Assembly: GCF_003944705.1 (NCBI RefSeq)
Contig: NZ_RWIS01000001.1
Span: forward strand, 372,001 to 436,000
Length of the DNA stretch: 64,000 nt
Reading direction: 5' to 3'
Source: Hymenobacter metallilatus
GTDB lineage: Bacteria; Bacteroidota; Bacteroidia; Cytophagales; Hymenobacteraceae
The notes under the pieces are model-generated. The model was not told the DNA's origin and did not search any database. It saw nothing but the letters and a program-made list of their open reading frames with translations. Made by a program: the position numbers and the translations under genes. The first letter of the stretch is position 1. Each line of letters opens with the position of its first letter. Below, in pieces: positions 51,371 through 59,986 of the stretch.

Positions 51371-52348
51371 CTACTTCTTGAACAGCGAATTCACAAACGT
51401 GGTCCGGTCGAATAGCTGCAAGTCGGTCATTTTTTCGCCCACACCGATATAGCGCACGGGCACCTGGAGCTGATCGGAAATACCGATAACCACGCCACCT
51501 TTAGCCGTACCATCGAGCTTGGTAATGGCCAGGGCCGAAACCTCAGTGGCTTTGGTAAACTCCTTGGCCTGCAAAAACGCATTCTGGCCGGTGCTGCCAT
51601 CCAGCACCAGCAATACCTCATGGGGCGCGTCGGGAATCACCTTCTGCATCACGCGCTTGATTTTGCTCAGCTCGTTCATCAGGTTCACCTTGTTGTGCAG
51701 GCGGCCGGCCGTGTCGATAATCACCACGTCGGCTCCCATTTCCACACCTTTCTGCACCGCATCGTAGGCCACGGAGGCCGGGTCGGTGTTCATACCGTGT
51801 GAAATAACCGGCACACCCACGCGCTGCCCCCAGATGATGAGCTGGTCCACGGCGGCGGCCCGGAACGTGTCGGCCGCACCCAGCACCACCTTTTTGCCCG
51901 CGCTATGAAACCGGTGCGCCAGCTTGCCGATGGTGGTCGTTTTGCCTACACCGTTCACGCCCACCACCATAATCACGAAGGGCGAGCCGGTATTGTCGGG
52001 TCGGTCGAGGATGGCACGGGAGCCAGTGGCGCCACTGTTACGGTCCAGCAAATCAGCAATTTCCTCCCGCAGGATGCGGTCCAGCTCCGAGGTACTCACG
52101 TATTTGTCGCGGGCCACACGCTTCTCGATGCGGTCAATGACCTTTACCGTGGTATCAATGCCCACATCGGCGTGCACCAGCATGGTTTCCAGGTCGTCGA
52201 GCACGGCCTCGTCCACGGTGGCTTTGCCCACCACGGCCTTGCTGAGCTGGTCGAAGAAGCTGGTTTTGGTTTTCTGCAACCCCTCATCGAGGGCCTGCTG
52301 CTGCTCCTTGCTTTCCTTATCCTTCTTGAAAAAATCGAAAAGTCCCAT
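51371..52348 (-). CDS. ftsY: Signal recognition particle receptor FtsY
   Basis: 325 residues. Membrane-associated SRP GTPase that receives ribosome-nascent chain complexes. Short N-terminus ([20 protein letters not shown]), N domain, and G domain motifs [18 protein letters not shown] (G1), [15 protein letters not shown] (insertion box), [12 protein letters not shown] (G3), [14 protein letters not shown] (G4) and the closing [16 protein letters not shown]. The DUF4295 and rpmG genes lie just upstream on the same strand, the conserved phylum order. Confidence 0.96.
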   Translation of the reverse strand: MGLFDFFKKDKESKEQQQALDEGLQKTKTSFFDQLSKAVVGKATVDEAVLDDLETMLVHADVGIDTTVKVIDRIEKRVARDKYVSTSELDRILREEIADLLDRNSGATGSRAILDRPDNTGSPFVIMVVGVNGVGKTTTIGKLAHRFHSAGKKVVLGAADTFRAAAVDQLIIWGQRVGVPVISHGMNTDPASVAYDAVQKGVEMGADVVIIDTAGRLHNKVNLMNELSKIKRVMQKVIPDAPHEVLLVLDGSTGQNAFLQAKEFTKATEVSALAITKLDGTAKGGVVIGISDQLQVPVRYIGVGEKMTDLQLFDRTTFVNSLFKK

Positions 52349-52360
52349 GCGGAGAGTAGC

Positions 52361-52460
52361 GCGAAGCTCCAGCTTCGCGCATCGTTACTGACGATGAACG
52401 ATGACGTTGGCTTCGCTCTGAGAGCGGAGCCATTAACGGCACGCGAAGCTGGAGCTTCGC
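52361..52460. repeat. Inverted repeat pair, GCGAAGCTCCAGCTTCGC type
   Basis: Two 18-bp hairpin units (52361-52378 gcgaagctccagcttcgc and 52443-52460 gcgaagctggagcttcgc), reverse complements of each other, with flanking tagcgc/gcgcta. Arranged like a REP pair. It lies between the ftsY start and the DUF4295 stop. Related units at 7180-7285, 49888 and 54829. Confidence 0.85.
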
Positions 52461-52531
52461 GCTAAAACGCAAAAAAGTCCCACACTGGCGGGACTTCTTC
52501 ACGTATTCAGAATTGCCACAAAGGCCGGAGC

Positions 52532-52693
52532 TTATTTAACGCCGGTGGCGATATAGTCCTGCACTTTGTCAACGGGCACCATTTCCTCGCGGAAGGTATA
52601 GGCACCAGTTTTATCCGATTTCACGGCACGAATAACCTTTGCCCAGTCCTTGCCGGTAGCGGTTTTCAGGGTTGCTACTACTTTCTTAGCCAT
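52532..52693 (-). CDS. DUF4295 protein (ribosome-cluster small protein)
   Basis: 53 residues, below the size usually listed: MAKKVVATLKTATGKDWAKV at the start, then IRAVKSDKTGAYTFREEMVP and a VQDYIATGVK end. This is the small basic DUF4295 protein found in Bacteroidota next to rpmG and rpmB. It sits 8 bp downstream of rpmG and is probably cotranscribed. Probably ribosome-associated (inference from neighbourhood). Confidence 0.92.
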   Translation of the reverse strand: MAKKVVATLKTATGKDWAKVIRAVKSDKTGAYTFREEMVPVDKVQDYIATGVK

Positions 52694-52701
52694 TGCTCAG
52701 A

Positions 52702-52884
52702 TTACTTGATTTCCTTGTGAACGGTCATCTTCTTGAGCACATTGTTGAATTTCTTCAACTCGATACGCTCAGGCGTGTTCTTACGGTTCTTGGTGGTGAT
52801 GTAGCGCGAGGTGCCCGGCTGCCCCGAGTTCTTATGCTCAGTGCATTCAAGGATTACCTGCACCCGGTTGCCTTTCTTAGCCAT
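52702..52884 (-). CDS. rpmG: 50S ribosomal protein bL33
   Basis: 60 residues from the ATG at 52884. [20 protein letters not shown], the [20 protein letters not shown] block and [17 protein letters not shown] are the bL33 pattern. The CxxC zinc motif of some bL33 is absent (a zinc-free form). A -7 box is 29 bp upstream, so the rpmG-DUF4295 (and maybe ftsY) unit has its own promoter. Confidence 0.95.
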   Translation of the reverse strand: MAKKGNRVQVILECTEHKNSGQPGTSRYITTKNRKNTPERIELKKFNNVLKKMTVHKEIK

Positions 52885-52912
52885 CTCGACGGGGTTTTTG
52901 GAATGAGGACTG

Positions 52913-52920
52913 CAAAGGTA
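52913..52920 (-). promoter_or_regulatory. -7 promoter box of rpmG
   Basis: TACCTTTG on the minus strand, 29 bp before the rpmG ATG. Confidence 0.65.
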
Positions 52921-53077
52921 CAAGGCTTTTTTGAAAAGTCAAATACCTGATTGGTTGTCCGTTGTTTGTTTTTCGTTTTTCGAAGTTGGTTTAGACCCCA
53001 AATCTTCCTGCGGAAGGCGCTGGCTACACACGGATATGTTCCTAAGAAAGAAGCCCACTCCACGGGGAACACCCTCC

Positions 53078-54724
53078 TTACCTGAGGTCCGGCAACCGGA
53101 AATCATCCAGGGCACTGGGCCGTTGCATCATCGACTCAATTTCAGCCACGGTGCGTGGAGCTTCCCGCGAGAGGTTCTCGTAGCCGGTGGGCGTAATGAG
53201 CACATCATCCTCAATCCGGACGCCGATATTCCACCACTTCTGGTCGCAGGCGCTGCCTTCCGGAATGTAAATTCCGGGCTCGACGGTAATAACGTTGCCG
53301 GCCTGTAAGGGTCCATACGTACCCCGGTCGTGCACATCCAGCCCCAGATAGTGGCTGGTGCCGTGCGGAAAGTAGGTGCGTACGTCCTCCGGCTTCTGAA
53401 TAATACCCAGTTTCAGCAAACCATCGGCAATTACTTTCTGGGCGGCTTTGTGCGGAGCCTGAAACTCGGCTCCGGGCTTACAGGCGGCAAATCCGGCCTC
53501 CTGCGCCGCGAGTACCAGCTCGTAAATCTGGCGTTGGGCCGGGCTGAACTTACCGCTGGGCGGAATGGTACGGGTCACGTCGGCGGTGTACCCATGGTAC
53601 TCGGCTCCGCAGTCCATCAGCAGCAAATCGTTTTTTACCTGGGGCTTGTCGTTGGCAATGTAGTGCAGCACGCAGGCGTTGTTGCCGGCCCCCACGATGC
53701 TGGGGTACCCTTCAAACTCGGCCCCGTATTTCTTGTACACGTACTCGTGCAGGCCCTGCAGCTCCATCTCGCCCATGGCCGGCGTAGCGGCTTTCATTAC
53801 CTCCTGCTGGCCCACCGTGCTGATGCGAATGGCCCGGCGCAGGTGTTGCAGCTCCTCAGGGGTTTTCACAGCCCGCAGGTTATCCAGCGCGTCGTTGAGG
53901 GTACCACTGTCGAAGCGCATAGCCGGACGCTCGGCTACGGCCTTCTGGCGCTCGGCATCGGTGGTGGCCCGGAGGTAGTTCTGCACGTACACGTCCTGGG
54001 CCACTTCCGGCATCTGCTTGCTCAGGTTTTCCAGGTAGGGCCGAAGGTTTGCCGCATTGGCCACCCCGTAGCGCTGAATGGTTTTGTGCAGCCCCGACTG
54101 CTCGGCGCTGAAGCTGGCCGGCACGGCGGCCTGCTGCCGAAAGGAAGCAACCAAATTAAACAAGTCGGACTCGTCGCGGGGGTCGTCGCGCACGTCGGTG
54201 GGCAGCTCGGTGAAGAGCACGGAGCGAAACTCTGCCCACTTAATGCCAGCCCCGGCAAATGCCTTATTATCGGCGGTGAACTGCAGCTTTAGCTCCTGCT
54301 GGGTACCCGCGGCGCCGAGGCGGCGGCCCGTCCATTGCTCCGCTTTTGGGTCGCGGGGCTGCACGAACAGCGCTTCGGTAACACCAGCTTGCCCCTGAAT
54401 GGTTTGCGGTTCCTTGAACAGGACCAGCACTGCTTCCGGCTCTTCGTAGCCGGTCAGGTAATAAAAGTCGGGACTTTGATGATAGACGTAATCCACATCG
54501 TTGGCGCGGTTGCGCACGGGAGCCGCAAACAGGACAGCCACGGAGCCAGCCGGCATAGCCTGCCGAACCAATTCGCGCCGCTGCTTATGAAAAGCGGGGT
54601 CCAGGAAATCGGGGGGGCGGTTGGGGCCGGCCGCCCGTTGCGCCTGTACGGCAGGAGCGGCAGCGAGCAGCGTGGCGGCTACCAAGAGGCAGCGGCCGGC
54701 GGAGGAGAAAACAGCGAAAGGCAT
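53078..54724 (-). CDS. Secreted Xaa-Pro aminopeptidase (M24B)
   Basis: 548 residues from the ATG at 54724, giving a signal peptide (CLLVAATLLAAAPAVQA/Q). N-terminal aminopeptidase P domain (RRELVRQAMPAGSVAVLFA, YHQSPDFYYLTGYEEPEAVL), then the pita-bread domain with the five metal ligands: Asp in LLLMDCGAEYHGY, Asp in TADVTRTIP, His in GTSHYLGLDVHD, Glu in VTVEPGIYIPEG and Glu in GVRIEDDVLIT. Periplasmic removal of N-terminal residues before proline. It sits between rpmB and rpmG, which are usually adjacent, flanked by repeats. Confidence 0.93.
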   Translation of the reverse strand: MPFAVFSSAGRCLLVAATLLAAAPAVQAQRAAGPNRPPDFLDPAFHKQRRELVRQAMPAGSVAVLFAAPVRNRANDVDYVYHQSPDFYYLTGYEEPEAVLVLFKEPQTIQGQAGVTEALFVQPRDPKAEQWTGRRLGAAGTQQELKLQFTADNKAFAGAGIKWAEFRSVLFTELPTDVRDDPRDESDLFNLVASFRQQAAVPASFSAEQSGLHKTIQRYGVANAANLRPYLENLSKQMPEVAQDVYVQNYLRATTDAERQKAVAERPAMRFDSGTLNDALDNLRAVKTPEELQHLRRAIRISTVGQQEVMKAATPAMGEMELQGLHEYVYKKYGAEFEGYPSIVGAGNNACVLHYIANDKPQVKNDLLLMDCGAEYHGYTADVTRTIPPSGKFSPAQRQIYELVLAAQEAGFAACKPGAEFQAPHKAAQKVIADGLLKLGIIQKPEDVRTYFPHGTSHYLGLDVHDRGTYGPLQAGNVITVEPGIYIPEGSACDQKWWNIGVRIEDDVLITPTGYENLSREAPRTVAEIESMMQRPSALDDFRLPDLR

Positions 54725-54828
54725 AGCAGCACAAAGACCACCCCCCAGCGGCACACGTTGCGCGCCCGGGGCCGGAAACTCTCCTAAAGTATTTAGAATC
54801 GGGCGGAGTACAGTACCAGATACAACAA

Positions 54829-54889
54829 CGCGAAGCTTCCGCCGCGGCACCCCTGCAAGCAGAACGGGCGCGGCGGCGGAAGCTTCGCG
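54829..54889. repeat. Inverted repeat, CGCGAAGCTTCCGCCGC type
   Basis: Perfect 17-bp arms at 54829-54845 and 54873-54889 with a 27-bp spacer, between the M24 peptidase start and the rpmB stop. The cgcgaagctt core relates it to the units at 7180, 49888 and 52361. Confidence 0.8.
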
Positions 54890-54921
54890 AAAAAACGACT
54901 AATTCCTCTTGACTGGAGAAA

Positions 54922-55161
54922 CTAGTATACGATGAAGCCCTGCTCCTTGGCCTTCTTCAGGACCGACATGATGCCGTTCTTGTTGATGGTGCGGATGGTG
55001 CTGGTAGCCACTTTCAACGTAACCCAGGCGTCTTGCTCAGGAATGTAGAAACGCTTCTTCTGCAGGTTCGGGTAGAACTTGCGCTTGGTTTTGTTGTTGG
55101 CGTGCGAAACGTTGTTGCCTACGCGGGTACGCTTGCCAGTAAGGTCACAAACACGGGCCAT
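54922..55161 (-). CDS. rpmB: 50S ribosomal protein bL28
   Basis: 79 residues: [40 protein letters not shown] and [20 protein letters not shown] are the bL28 pattern. Expected first gene of the L28-L33-DUF4295-ftsY run, but here separated from L33 by the M24 peptidase gene. A possible -7 box (TTTG-rich) is not clear. Confidence 0.96.
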   Translation of the reverse strand: MARVCDLTGKRTRVGNNVSHANNKTKRKFYPNLQKKRFYIPEQDAWVTLKVATSTIRTINKNGIMSVLKKAKEQGFIVY

Positions 55162-55287
55162 GATATCAGAAAGTTGAGTGTTACAAAGCAGAAAAACGGG
55201 GCCGCAAATATCGGAAAAGATATTAGGATATCAAACCGCCCCGCTGGAAAATAGCGGGTTACCTAAAAACTTGTCCGCATGGCCGGT

Positions 55288-55497
<210 letters not shown>

Positions 55498-55569
55498 TTA
55501 CGCAAGCCCCCGGGCACAACCTGAGCCGCCAGCCCCTATCTTGCCTATTCCCGGTTAAGCTGTTCTTGT

Positions 55570-56031
55570 ATGCGTGTATTGTGGATCCTGCTGCTCATCA
55601 CCAGTCTGAGCTCGGCCGGGGGAGTTGCTCAGCAACTCCCCGCGCCCCCAATGGAGCTGGTGCGGCAGGTAGCTCAGGCTTCCACCCCGCTCCCCGCGCT
55701 ACCCCTTAAAGAGGCGCACCGCACTCTGGGAACGGCACGGCGGCAGTTTCAGGGCCGCCGGCCGACCGGGGCCCAGTTGTACGTGGTGGCTCAGGGCCTG
55801 AACGAAGCCGCTACCCCGGAGCTACTGGTGGTACGGGTGCTTACCTGGCAGGGGCCTCAGCTGACCGGCCTGATTGTGCGCGTACCTGAAACCCATCCGC
55901 CGGCCCCCATCGAGCTGGAGGAAAGTGCCGTGCAGGATTGGCTGCTACTGCACTCCGATGGCCGGGAGGAAGGCAACTACCTGGGCAAATTCTGGGACCT
56001 GGAGCAGCGCCTCACCGAGCAGGGCGAATAG
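55570..56031 (+). CDS. Secreted DUF2314-like protein (copy 1)
   Basis: 153 residues; signal peptide MRVLWILLLITSLSSAGGVA/Q. The mature part has the DUF2314 order: AHRTLGTARRQFQGRRPTGA followed by strands LYVVAQGLNEAATPELLVV, VLTWQGPQLTGLIVRVPE, IELEESAVQDWLLLHSDGRE and the end GNYLGKFWDLEQRL (compare ISDWxxxxxGxxxGN in DUF2314). Function unknown. A paralogue follows 150 bp downstream. Confidence 0.75.
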   Translation: MRVLWILLLITSLSSAGGVAQQLPAPPMELVRQVAQASTPLPALPLKEAHRTLGTARRQFQGRRPTGAQLYVVAQGLNEAATPELLVVRVLTWQGPQLTGLIVRVPETHPPAPIELEESAVQDWLLLHSDGREEGNYLGKFWDLEQRLTEQGE

Positions 56032-56182
56032 CAGGATGGCTCTCTTTGGTTGGGAAGGGCCGCTTGGCCCAATGGCCAGCTGCTTCAACTATGCTCCCCT
56101 ACCTATTTTTCCATTTTCGAAAGTGCTTCAGTACGCGCCGCTGGGGCCGTGCCTGTTATCCAACCTTCTACTCCTCTTTACA

Positions 56183-56695
56183 ATGCTGTATAGTGCCTTT
56201 TGCCGGTTCCTGGGTCTCGCAGGGCTGTTGCTGTGCGCTGAAATGACACTGGCCCAACAGCCCCGGAATGAGGCTCCCCTGGCTCCCAATGCGCCTACCG
56301 ACCGTCCGTTGACCATTACGGGCACTTCGGCCGAGGCGGCTCTGCGCGACTTCGACAAGCTGCTGGCTCCGGCCGTAAAACAGGCCCGCAAAACCCTGCC
56401 CCGCGCCAGGCAACGCTTCACCAAAGGGCTTCCGGCCGGTCAGGCCTTTTTTCTCACCACCCGTATTTTCGACCCCAGCGGGGCCTACGAGCAGGTATTT
56501 GTGCGGGTGCAGGAGTGGGAGGGCACCACGGTGAAGGGCATTATCAGCAACGACCTGGACGTGGTACGCTCCTTTCGGCCGGGCCAGCTGATTTCTTTTC
56601 CGGAATCGGCGGTGCTGGACTGGACGATAACCACGCCCGATGGTAAAGAGGAAGGCAACTTTGTGGGTAAGCTCCTGGATGCCCGGCAACGGTAG
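56183..56695 (+). CDS. Secreted DUF2314-like protein (copy 2)
   Basis: 170 residues from the ATG at 56183; signal peptide MLYSAFCRFLGLAGLLLCAE with cleavage near TLA/Q. DUF2314 blocks are better kept than in copy 1: QARKTLPRARQRFTKGLPAG, FVRVQEWEGTTVKGIISNDL, VVRSFRPGQLISFPESAVLD, WTITTPDGKEEGNFVGKLLD. The paralogy with the gene at 55570 is clear from the shared G-RxxFxxG, AVxDW and EEGNxxGK motifs. No role assigned. Confidence 0.78.
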   Translation: MLYSAFCRFLGLAGLLLCAEMTLAQQPRNEAPLAPNAPTDRPLTITGTSAEAALRDFDKLLAPAVKQARKTLPRARQRFTKGLPAGQAFFLTTRIFDPSGAYEQVFVRVQEWEGTTVKGIISNDLDVVRSFRPGQLISFPESAVLDWTITTPDGKEEGNFVGKLLDARQR

Positions 56696-56721
56696 CCTCG
56701 GCGCGCCTGCCCGGTTTTGCG

Positions 56722-56729
56722 TAGTTTTG
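56722..56729 (+). promoter_or_regulatory. -7 promoter box of rocD
   Basis: TAGTTTTG, exact TAnnTTTG match, 31 bp before the ATG at 56761. Confidence 0.6.
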
Positions 56730-56760
56730 GGAATACCCACCCACATTTTCCGTCTTGCTT

Positions 56761-58026
56761 ATGTCGATGCCTGCCCACCTCCCTGCTCCCGACACCTTCA
56801 CCCGCACCCGCAGCCAGGACCTGATGGCCCTGGAAGACCAGTATGGCGCCCACAACTACCACCCGCTGCCCGTAGTACTGAGCCGGGGGGAGGGTGTGCA
56901 CCTCTGGGACGTGGAAGGCAAGCGGTACTACGATTTCCTGTCGGCTTACTCGGCCGTGAACCAGGGCCACTGCCACCCCCGCATTATTGGCGCGCTTACC
57001 GAGCAGGCCCAGAAGCTCACGCTTACCAGCCGGGCATTTTTCAACGACCAGCTGGGTCTGGCCGAAAAACAGCTGTGCGAGCTGTTCAACTACGATAAGG
57101 CCCTGCTGATGAACTCAGGGGCTGAGGCCGTGGAAACTGCCCTGAAGCTGGCCCGCAAGTGGGGGTACCAGGAAAAAGGCATAGCTCCCAACCAAGCCCG
57201 TATTCTGGTGGCCGAGCACAACTTCCATGGTCGCACTACCGGCATCATCTCCTTCAGCACCGACGGTGACTCCACCGGTGGATTCGGGCCGTACATGCCC
57301 GGCTACCAGGTAGTGCCCTACAACGACTTGGCGGCGCTGGAAGAAGCTCTGCAGGACCCGCACGTGTGTGGGTTCCTGGTGGAGCCCATCCAGGGCGAGG
57401 CCGGGGTAATGGTGCCTTCGGAGGGGTACCTGGCCCGGGCAGCCGCTTTATGCAAGGCCCGCAACGTGCTATTCATTGCCGATGAAATCCAGACCGGCCT
57501 GGGCCGTACCGGGGAGCTGCTGGCCGTGTGCTACGAGGGAGTACACGCCGATATTCTGATTCTGGGCAAGGCCTTGAGCGGGGGGGTGCTGCCGGTATCG
57601 GCCGTACTGGCCCGCAACGACATTATGCTTACTATTCAGCCGGGGCAGCACGGCTCTACGTTCGGGGGCAACCCGCTGGCCTCGGTGGTGCTGCGGGCCG
57701 CCCTGGATGTACTGCTCGACGAGAAGCTAACGGCCAACGCCAAAGCCCTGGGGGAGGTGTTCCGGGAGCGGATGCGCCGGGTGCAGCAGCACCGCCCCGA
57801 CGTGGTGGAACTGGTGCGCGGTAAAGGCTTGCTCAATGCCGTCATCATCAAGCCTCACCCCGATGGCCGCACGGCCTGGGACGTGTGCGTTACCCTGATG
57901 GAGCGGGGTGTGCTGGCCAAACCTACCCACGGCGACATCATCCGGTTTGCCCCTCCGCTGGTAATTACCGAGGAGCAGCTGCACGAGGCCTGCGACATTA
58001 TTGAGCAGGTAATCAGGGAATTTTAA
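56761..58026 (+). CDS. rocD: Ornithine--oxo-acid aminotransferase
   Basis: 421 residues from the ATG at 56761. Class III PLP aminotransferase turning ornithine plus 2-oxoglutarate into glutamate semialdehyde and glutamate. [20 protein letters not shown] and [93 protein letters not shown] and the PLP lysine in [17 protein letters not shown] are all family-specific. Complete; a terminator hairpin follows. Confidence 0.96.
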   Translation: MSMPAHLPAPDTFTRTRSQDLMALEDQYGAHNYHPLPVVLSRGEGVHLWDVEGKRYYDFLSAYSAVNQGHCHPRIIGALTEQAQKLTLTSRAFFNDQLGLAEKQLCELFNYDKALLMNSGAEAVETALKLARKWGYQEKGIAPNQARILVAEHNFHGRTTGIISFSTDGDSTGGFGPYMPGYQVVPYNDLAALEEALQDPHVCGFLVEPIQGEAGVMVPSEGYLARAAALCKARNVLFIADEIQTGLGRTGELLAVCYEGVHADILILGKALSGGVLPVSAVLARNDIMLTIQPGQHGSTFGGNPLASVVLRAALDVLLDEKLTANAKALGEVFRERMRRVQQHRPDVVELVRGKGLLNAVIIKPHPDGRTAWDVCVTLMERGVLAKPTHGDIIRFAPPLVITEEQLHEACDIIEQVIREF

Positions 58027-58051
58027 GCTGACCTCCTGGTAGTGTTCAGCT

Positions 58052-58082
58052 AAACGGCTCACCCCACAGGGGTGAGCCGTTT
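58052..58082 (+). terminator. Terminator after rocD
   Basis: 14-bp perfect stem (58052-58065 / 58069-58082) with a 3-base loop and TTT at the end, 26 bp past the stop. Confidence 0.9.
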
Positions 58083-58199
58083 GCCGTTGCAGCCGGCCCG
58101 TTCGCCGAGGCGCCATGTTCTCCGCCGACAATTTTATTTCACTGGCAGCCTATGCCCCTTTGTTGGCCGAAGAAGCCAGCCACCAACCCAGGGCCACCG

Positions 58200-58207
58200 T
58201 ACCTTTG
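58200..58207 (+). promoter_or_regulatory. -7 promoter box
   Basis: TACCTTTG, exact match, 29 bp before the ATG at 58237. Confidence 0.6.
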
Positions 58208-58236
58208 GACTGTTATCTTCTCACAATCTACTGGTT

Positions 58237-58455
58237 ATGCCCGCACTCCGGCTCCTGTTATTCTGTGGTTTTACGGCTCTGATGGCCAGCTGCCAAACTA
58301 CCCGGGCCGCTCTGGTAACCCGTACATTCGGGGCCGTTTCGCCCTTCCCCGCCGATTCGGCCAGCACGGTACTACTCCTGCACGACTCGCAGGGGCCTCA
58401 GGCCACCCGCGTAACCATGACGGCTACGGAGGCGGCCTCGTTCCGCCAGCAGTAA
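58237..58455 (+). CDS. Small lipoprotein
   Basis: 72 residues from the ATG at 58237: MPALRLLLFCGFTALMASCQ (lipobox Cys about 19), then a short Thr/Ala/Ser-rich tail containing FGAVSPFPADSASTVLLLHD and ending VTMTATEAASFRQQ. Its own promoter box and a terminator 45 bp after the stop support expression. Function unknown. Confidence 0.7.
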   Translation: MPALRLLLFCGFTALMASCQTTRAALVTRTFGAVSPFPADSASTVLLLHDSQGPQATRVTMTATEAASFRQQ

Positions 58456-58501
58456 CCATACGCCGCTTTCAATTTTACCGCTCCCCTCTTTGTTGCCGGT
58501 G

Positions 58502-58546
58502 CCGCCGCGCTTTCACTATTTTGATGTGAGACGCGGCGGTTTTTTA
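58502..58546 (+). terminator. Terminator of the small lipoprotein gene
   Basis: 8-bp GC stem (ccgccgcg / cgcggcgg) with a 22-base loop and T7. Confidence 0.8.
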
Positions 58547-58614
58547 TGCCTACAACCGACGGGCGGCTCCAGTGAGGTGTTGATGAGCCGGGCAGTTTGT
58601 TTCTACCTTGGAGC

Positions 58615-59130
58615 ATGCAAACGACTACCCGAGCGGGCTGCATGCTGGCGCTGCTGTTACTCGGCAGCTGCCGCAGCGAGCAGGCACGCTTTTCCTTCCG
58701 GTCAGAGCCAACAGCATCCGTTGCTGTTGCTTCTCCAGCAGTTACCCCGCCCCACCTCACGCCCCTTGCGGCTGGCTTGCCTAGCACTACCCCGCATAAA
58801 GCGGCCCCGCAAGCCCGCCCCACCACGGCCAGCCCAGTGCTCAAACGGGTTTTGGCAGCCGGCAACATCCTGCTCCCGTCCATATCCCAGCCTCACCCGG
58901 AAGCGGCAGTCGTGAAACGGCCCCGGGCACCGCTGCGCCACGACACCCTGCATATTGTGCTGGGGGGCCTGCTTGTGGTGGGCGGCGTAGTGGCTGGCTT
59001 GGCACTGGGGGGCTGGCTGGGCCTGGGCGTAGGGGCGCTGGTGGTACTGCTGGGCTATTATTTCGTGGTGCTGGGCATTGGCGGCAAGCACGCCTGGCTG
59101 GAGATTTTCCAGGAGTTCTTCAATATGTAA
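58615..59130 (+). CDS. Lipoprotein with Pro/Ala linker and C-terminal membrane pair (copy 1)
   Basis: 171 residues from the ATG at 58615. Lipobox LLLGSC (Cys about 19) with RSEQARFSFRSE behind it, a Pro/Ala/Thr-rich flexible stretch of about 80 residues, then two hydrophobic helices (LHIVLGGLLVVGGVVAGLAL, GGWLGLGVGALVVLLGYYFV) and an amphipathic tail. A lipid anchor at one end and helices at the other is unusual. Paralogous to the gene four bases downstream, with which it must be cotranscribed. Confidence 0.7.
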   Translation: MQTTTRAGCMLALLLLGSCRSEQARFSFRSEPTASVAVASPAVTPPHLTPLAAGLPSTTPHKAAPQARPTTASPVLKRVLAAGNILLPSISQPHPEAAVVKRPRAPLRHDTLHIVLGGLLVVGGVVAGLALGGWLGLGVGALVVLLGYYFVVLGIGGKHAWLEIFQEFFNM

Positions 59131-59134
59131 GCCA

Positions 59135-59923
59135 ATGGCCCGACCGTGGATAGGGAGCTTGTTGCTGGTGGTTGGCCTGCTGGCCGGGTGCCGCGGCGCG
59201 CAGGGCGTATTTTTATTCCGGCCGCTCCAGCCGGCTTATAGTGCCGGGCCAGCAAGCCTGCCCGAACCCGGGCCTAATGGGTTAGTGCTACCGCCCGCCC
59301 AACTGCCGGCCAGCTCGGTAGCCAGCCGGCCGGCAGCACTACCGGCTCCGGGGCCCACCGGCACAGTTACCCGCTTGCGCCGCGCCAAAGTCGCCGTGCT
59401 GGCCCGCCGCCCGCTTTCGGCCCGCGCTGCCCTACCTCCGAGCAGCCGACAACCAGTCCCTCATCTTAGTAGTCTGACCCGGGACCGGAAGCACCCCTAC
59501 CCATTCCGCCGGCTACGCGCCGGCTCGGCGCTGCCTGATGCCTCTGCCAGCGTTGGGCAAGGCCGGCCCGTATCCGATACAGCGTATTTTCTGACGGGAC
59601 TAGGCTTGGTTGTTGGGGGCTTGCTGCTGGGCTTTTCCATTGGTGGATGGCTTGGGCTACTTCTTGGGCTGGCACTGGGCGTACCCGGCTACCTCCTGCT
59701 TGGGCGGGGCTATGCCGGCGGCTGGCAGGCCGTAGCACGGCCCCGGCTACCTGGCCGCCTCCGATGGACTAGCGGTTTGCAGAGTGTGCTGCTGGCTCTG
59801 GCGGGGGTGGGCGTACTAGGGGCCGGCATGGCGCTAGGCGCAGGGCTGGTGGCTCTGGTAGGAGTGCTGGGAATTGTGCTGGGGGCCAGTGGGCTCATAC
59901 GTTGCCGGCCAGTGCCTCAATAG
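59135..59923 (+). CDS. Lipoprotein with Pro/Ala linker and membrane helices (copy 2)
   Basis: 262 residues from the ATG at 59135. Lipobox VVGLLAGCRGAQ followed by GVFLFRPLQPAYSA, a Pro/Ala/Arg-rich linker, and two pairs of membrane helices: LGLVVGGLLLGFSIGGWLG with LLLGLALGVPGYLLLGRGY, and VLLALAGVGVLGAGMALGAG with LVALVGVLGIVLGASGLIRC. The first pair corresponds to that in copy 1 (GGWLGL...G...GY). Family unknown. Confidence 0.7.
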   Translation: MARPWIGSLLLVVGLLAGCRGAQGVFLFRPLQPAYSAGPASLPEPGPNGLVLPPAQLPASSVASRPAALPAPGPTGTVTRLRRAKVAVLARRPLSARAALPPSSRQPVPHLSSLTRDRKHPYPFRRLRAGSALPDASASVGQGRPVSDTAYFLTGLGLVVGGLLLGFSIGGWLGLLLGLALGVPGYLLLGRGYAGGWQAVARPRLPGRLRWTSGLQSVLLALAGVGVLGAGMALGAGLVALVGVLGIVLGASGLIRCRPVPQ

Positions 59924-59939
59924 CTTCCCCCGGTAACCT

Positions 59940-59947
59940 TACCTTTG
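59940..59947 (+). promoter_or_regulatory. -7 promoter box of hemB
   Basis: TACCTTTG, exact match, 39 bp before the hemB ATG at 59987. Confidence 0.65.
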
Positions 59948-59986
59948 CCCAGGCTGTTCTATCCCGTCTACCAACTGACCCCAACG

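Noticed and set aside
53330..54292. 320-codon plus-strand open frame antisense to the M24 peptidase gene
   Set aside because: Low-complexity His/Gly/Leu-rich translation typical of the opposite strand of a high-GC gene.
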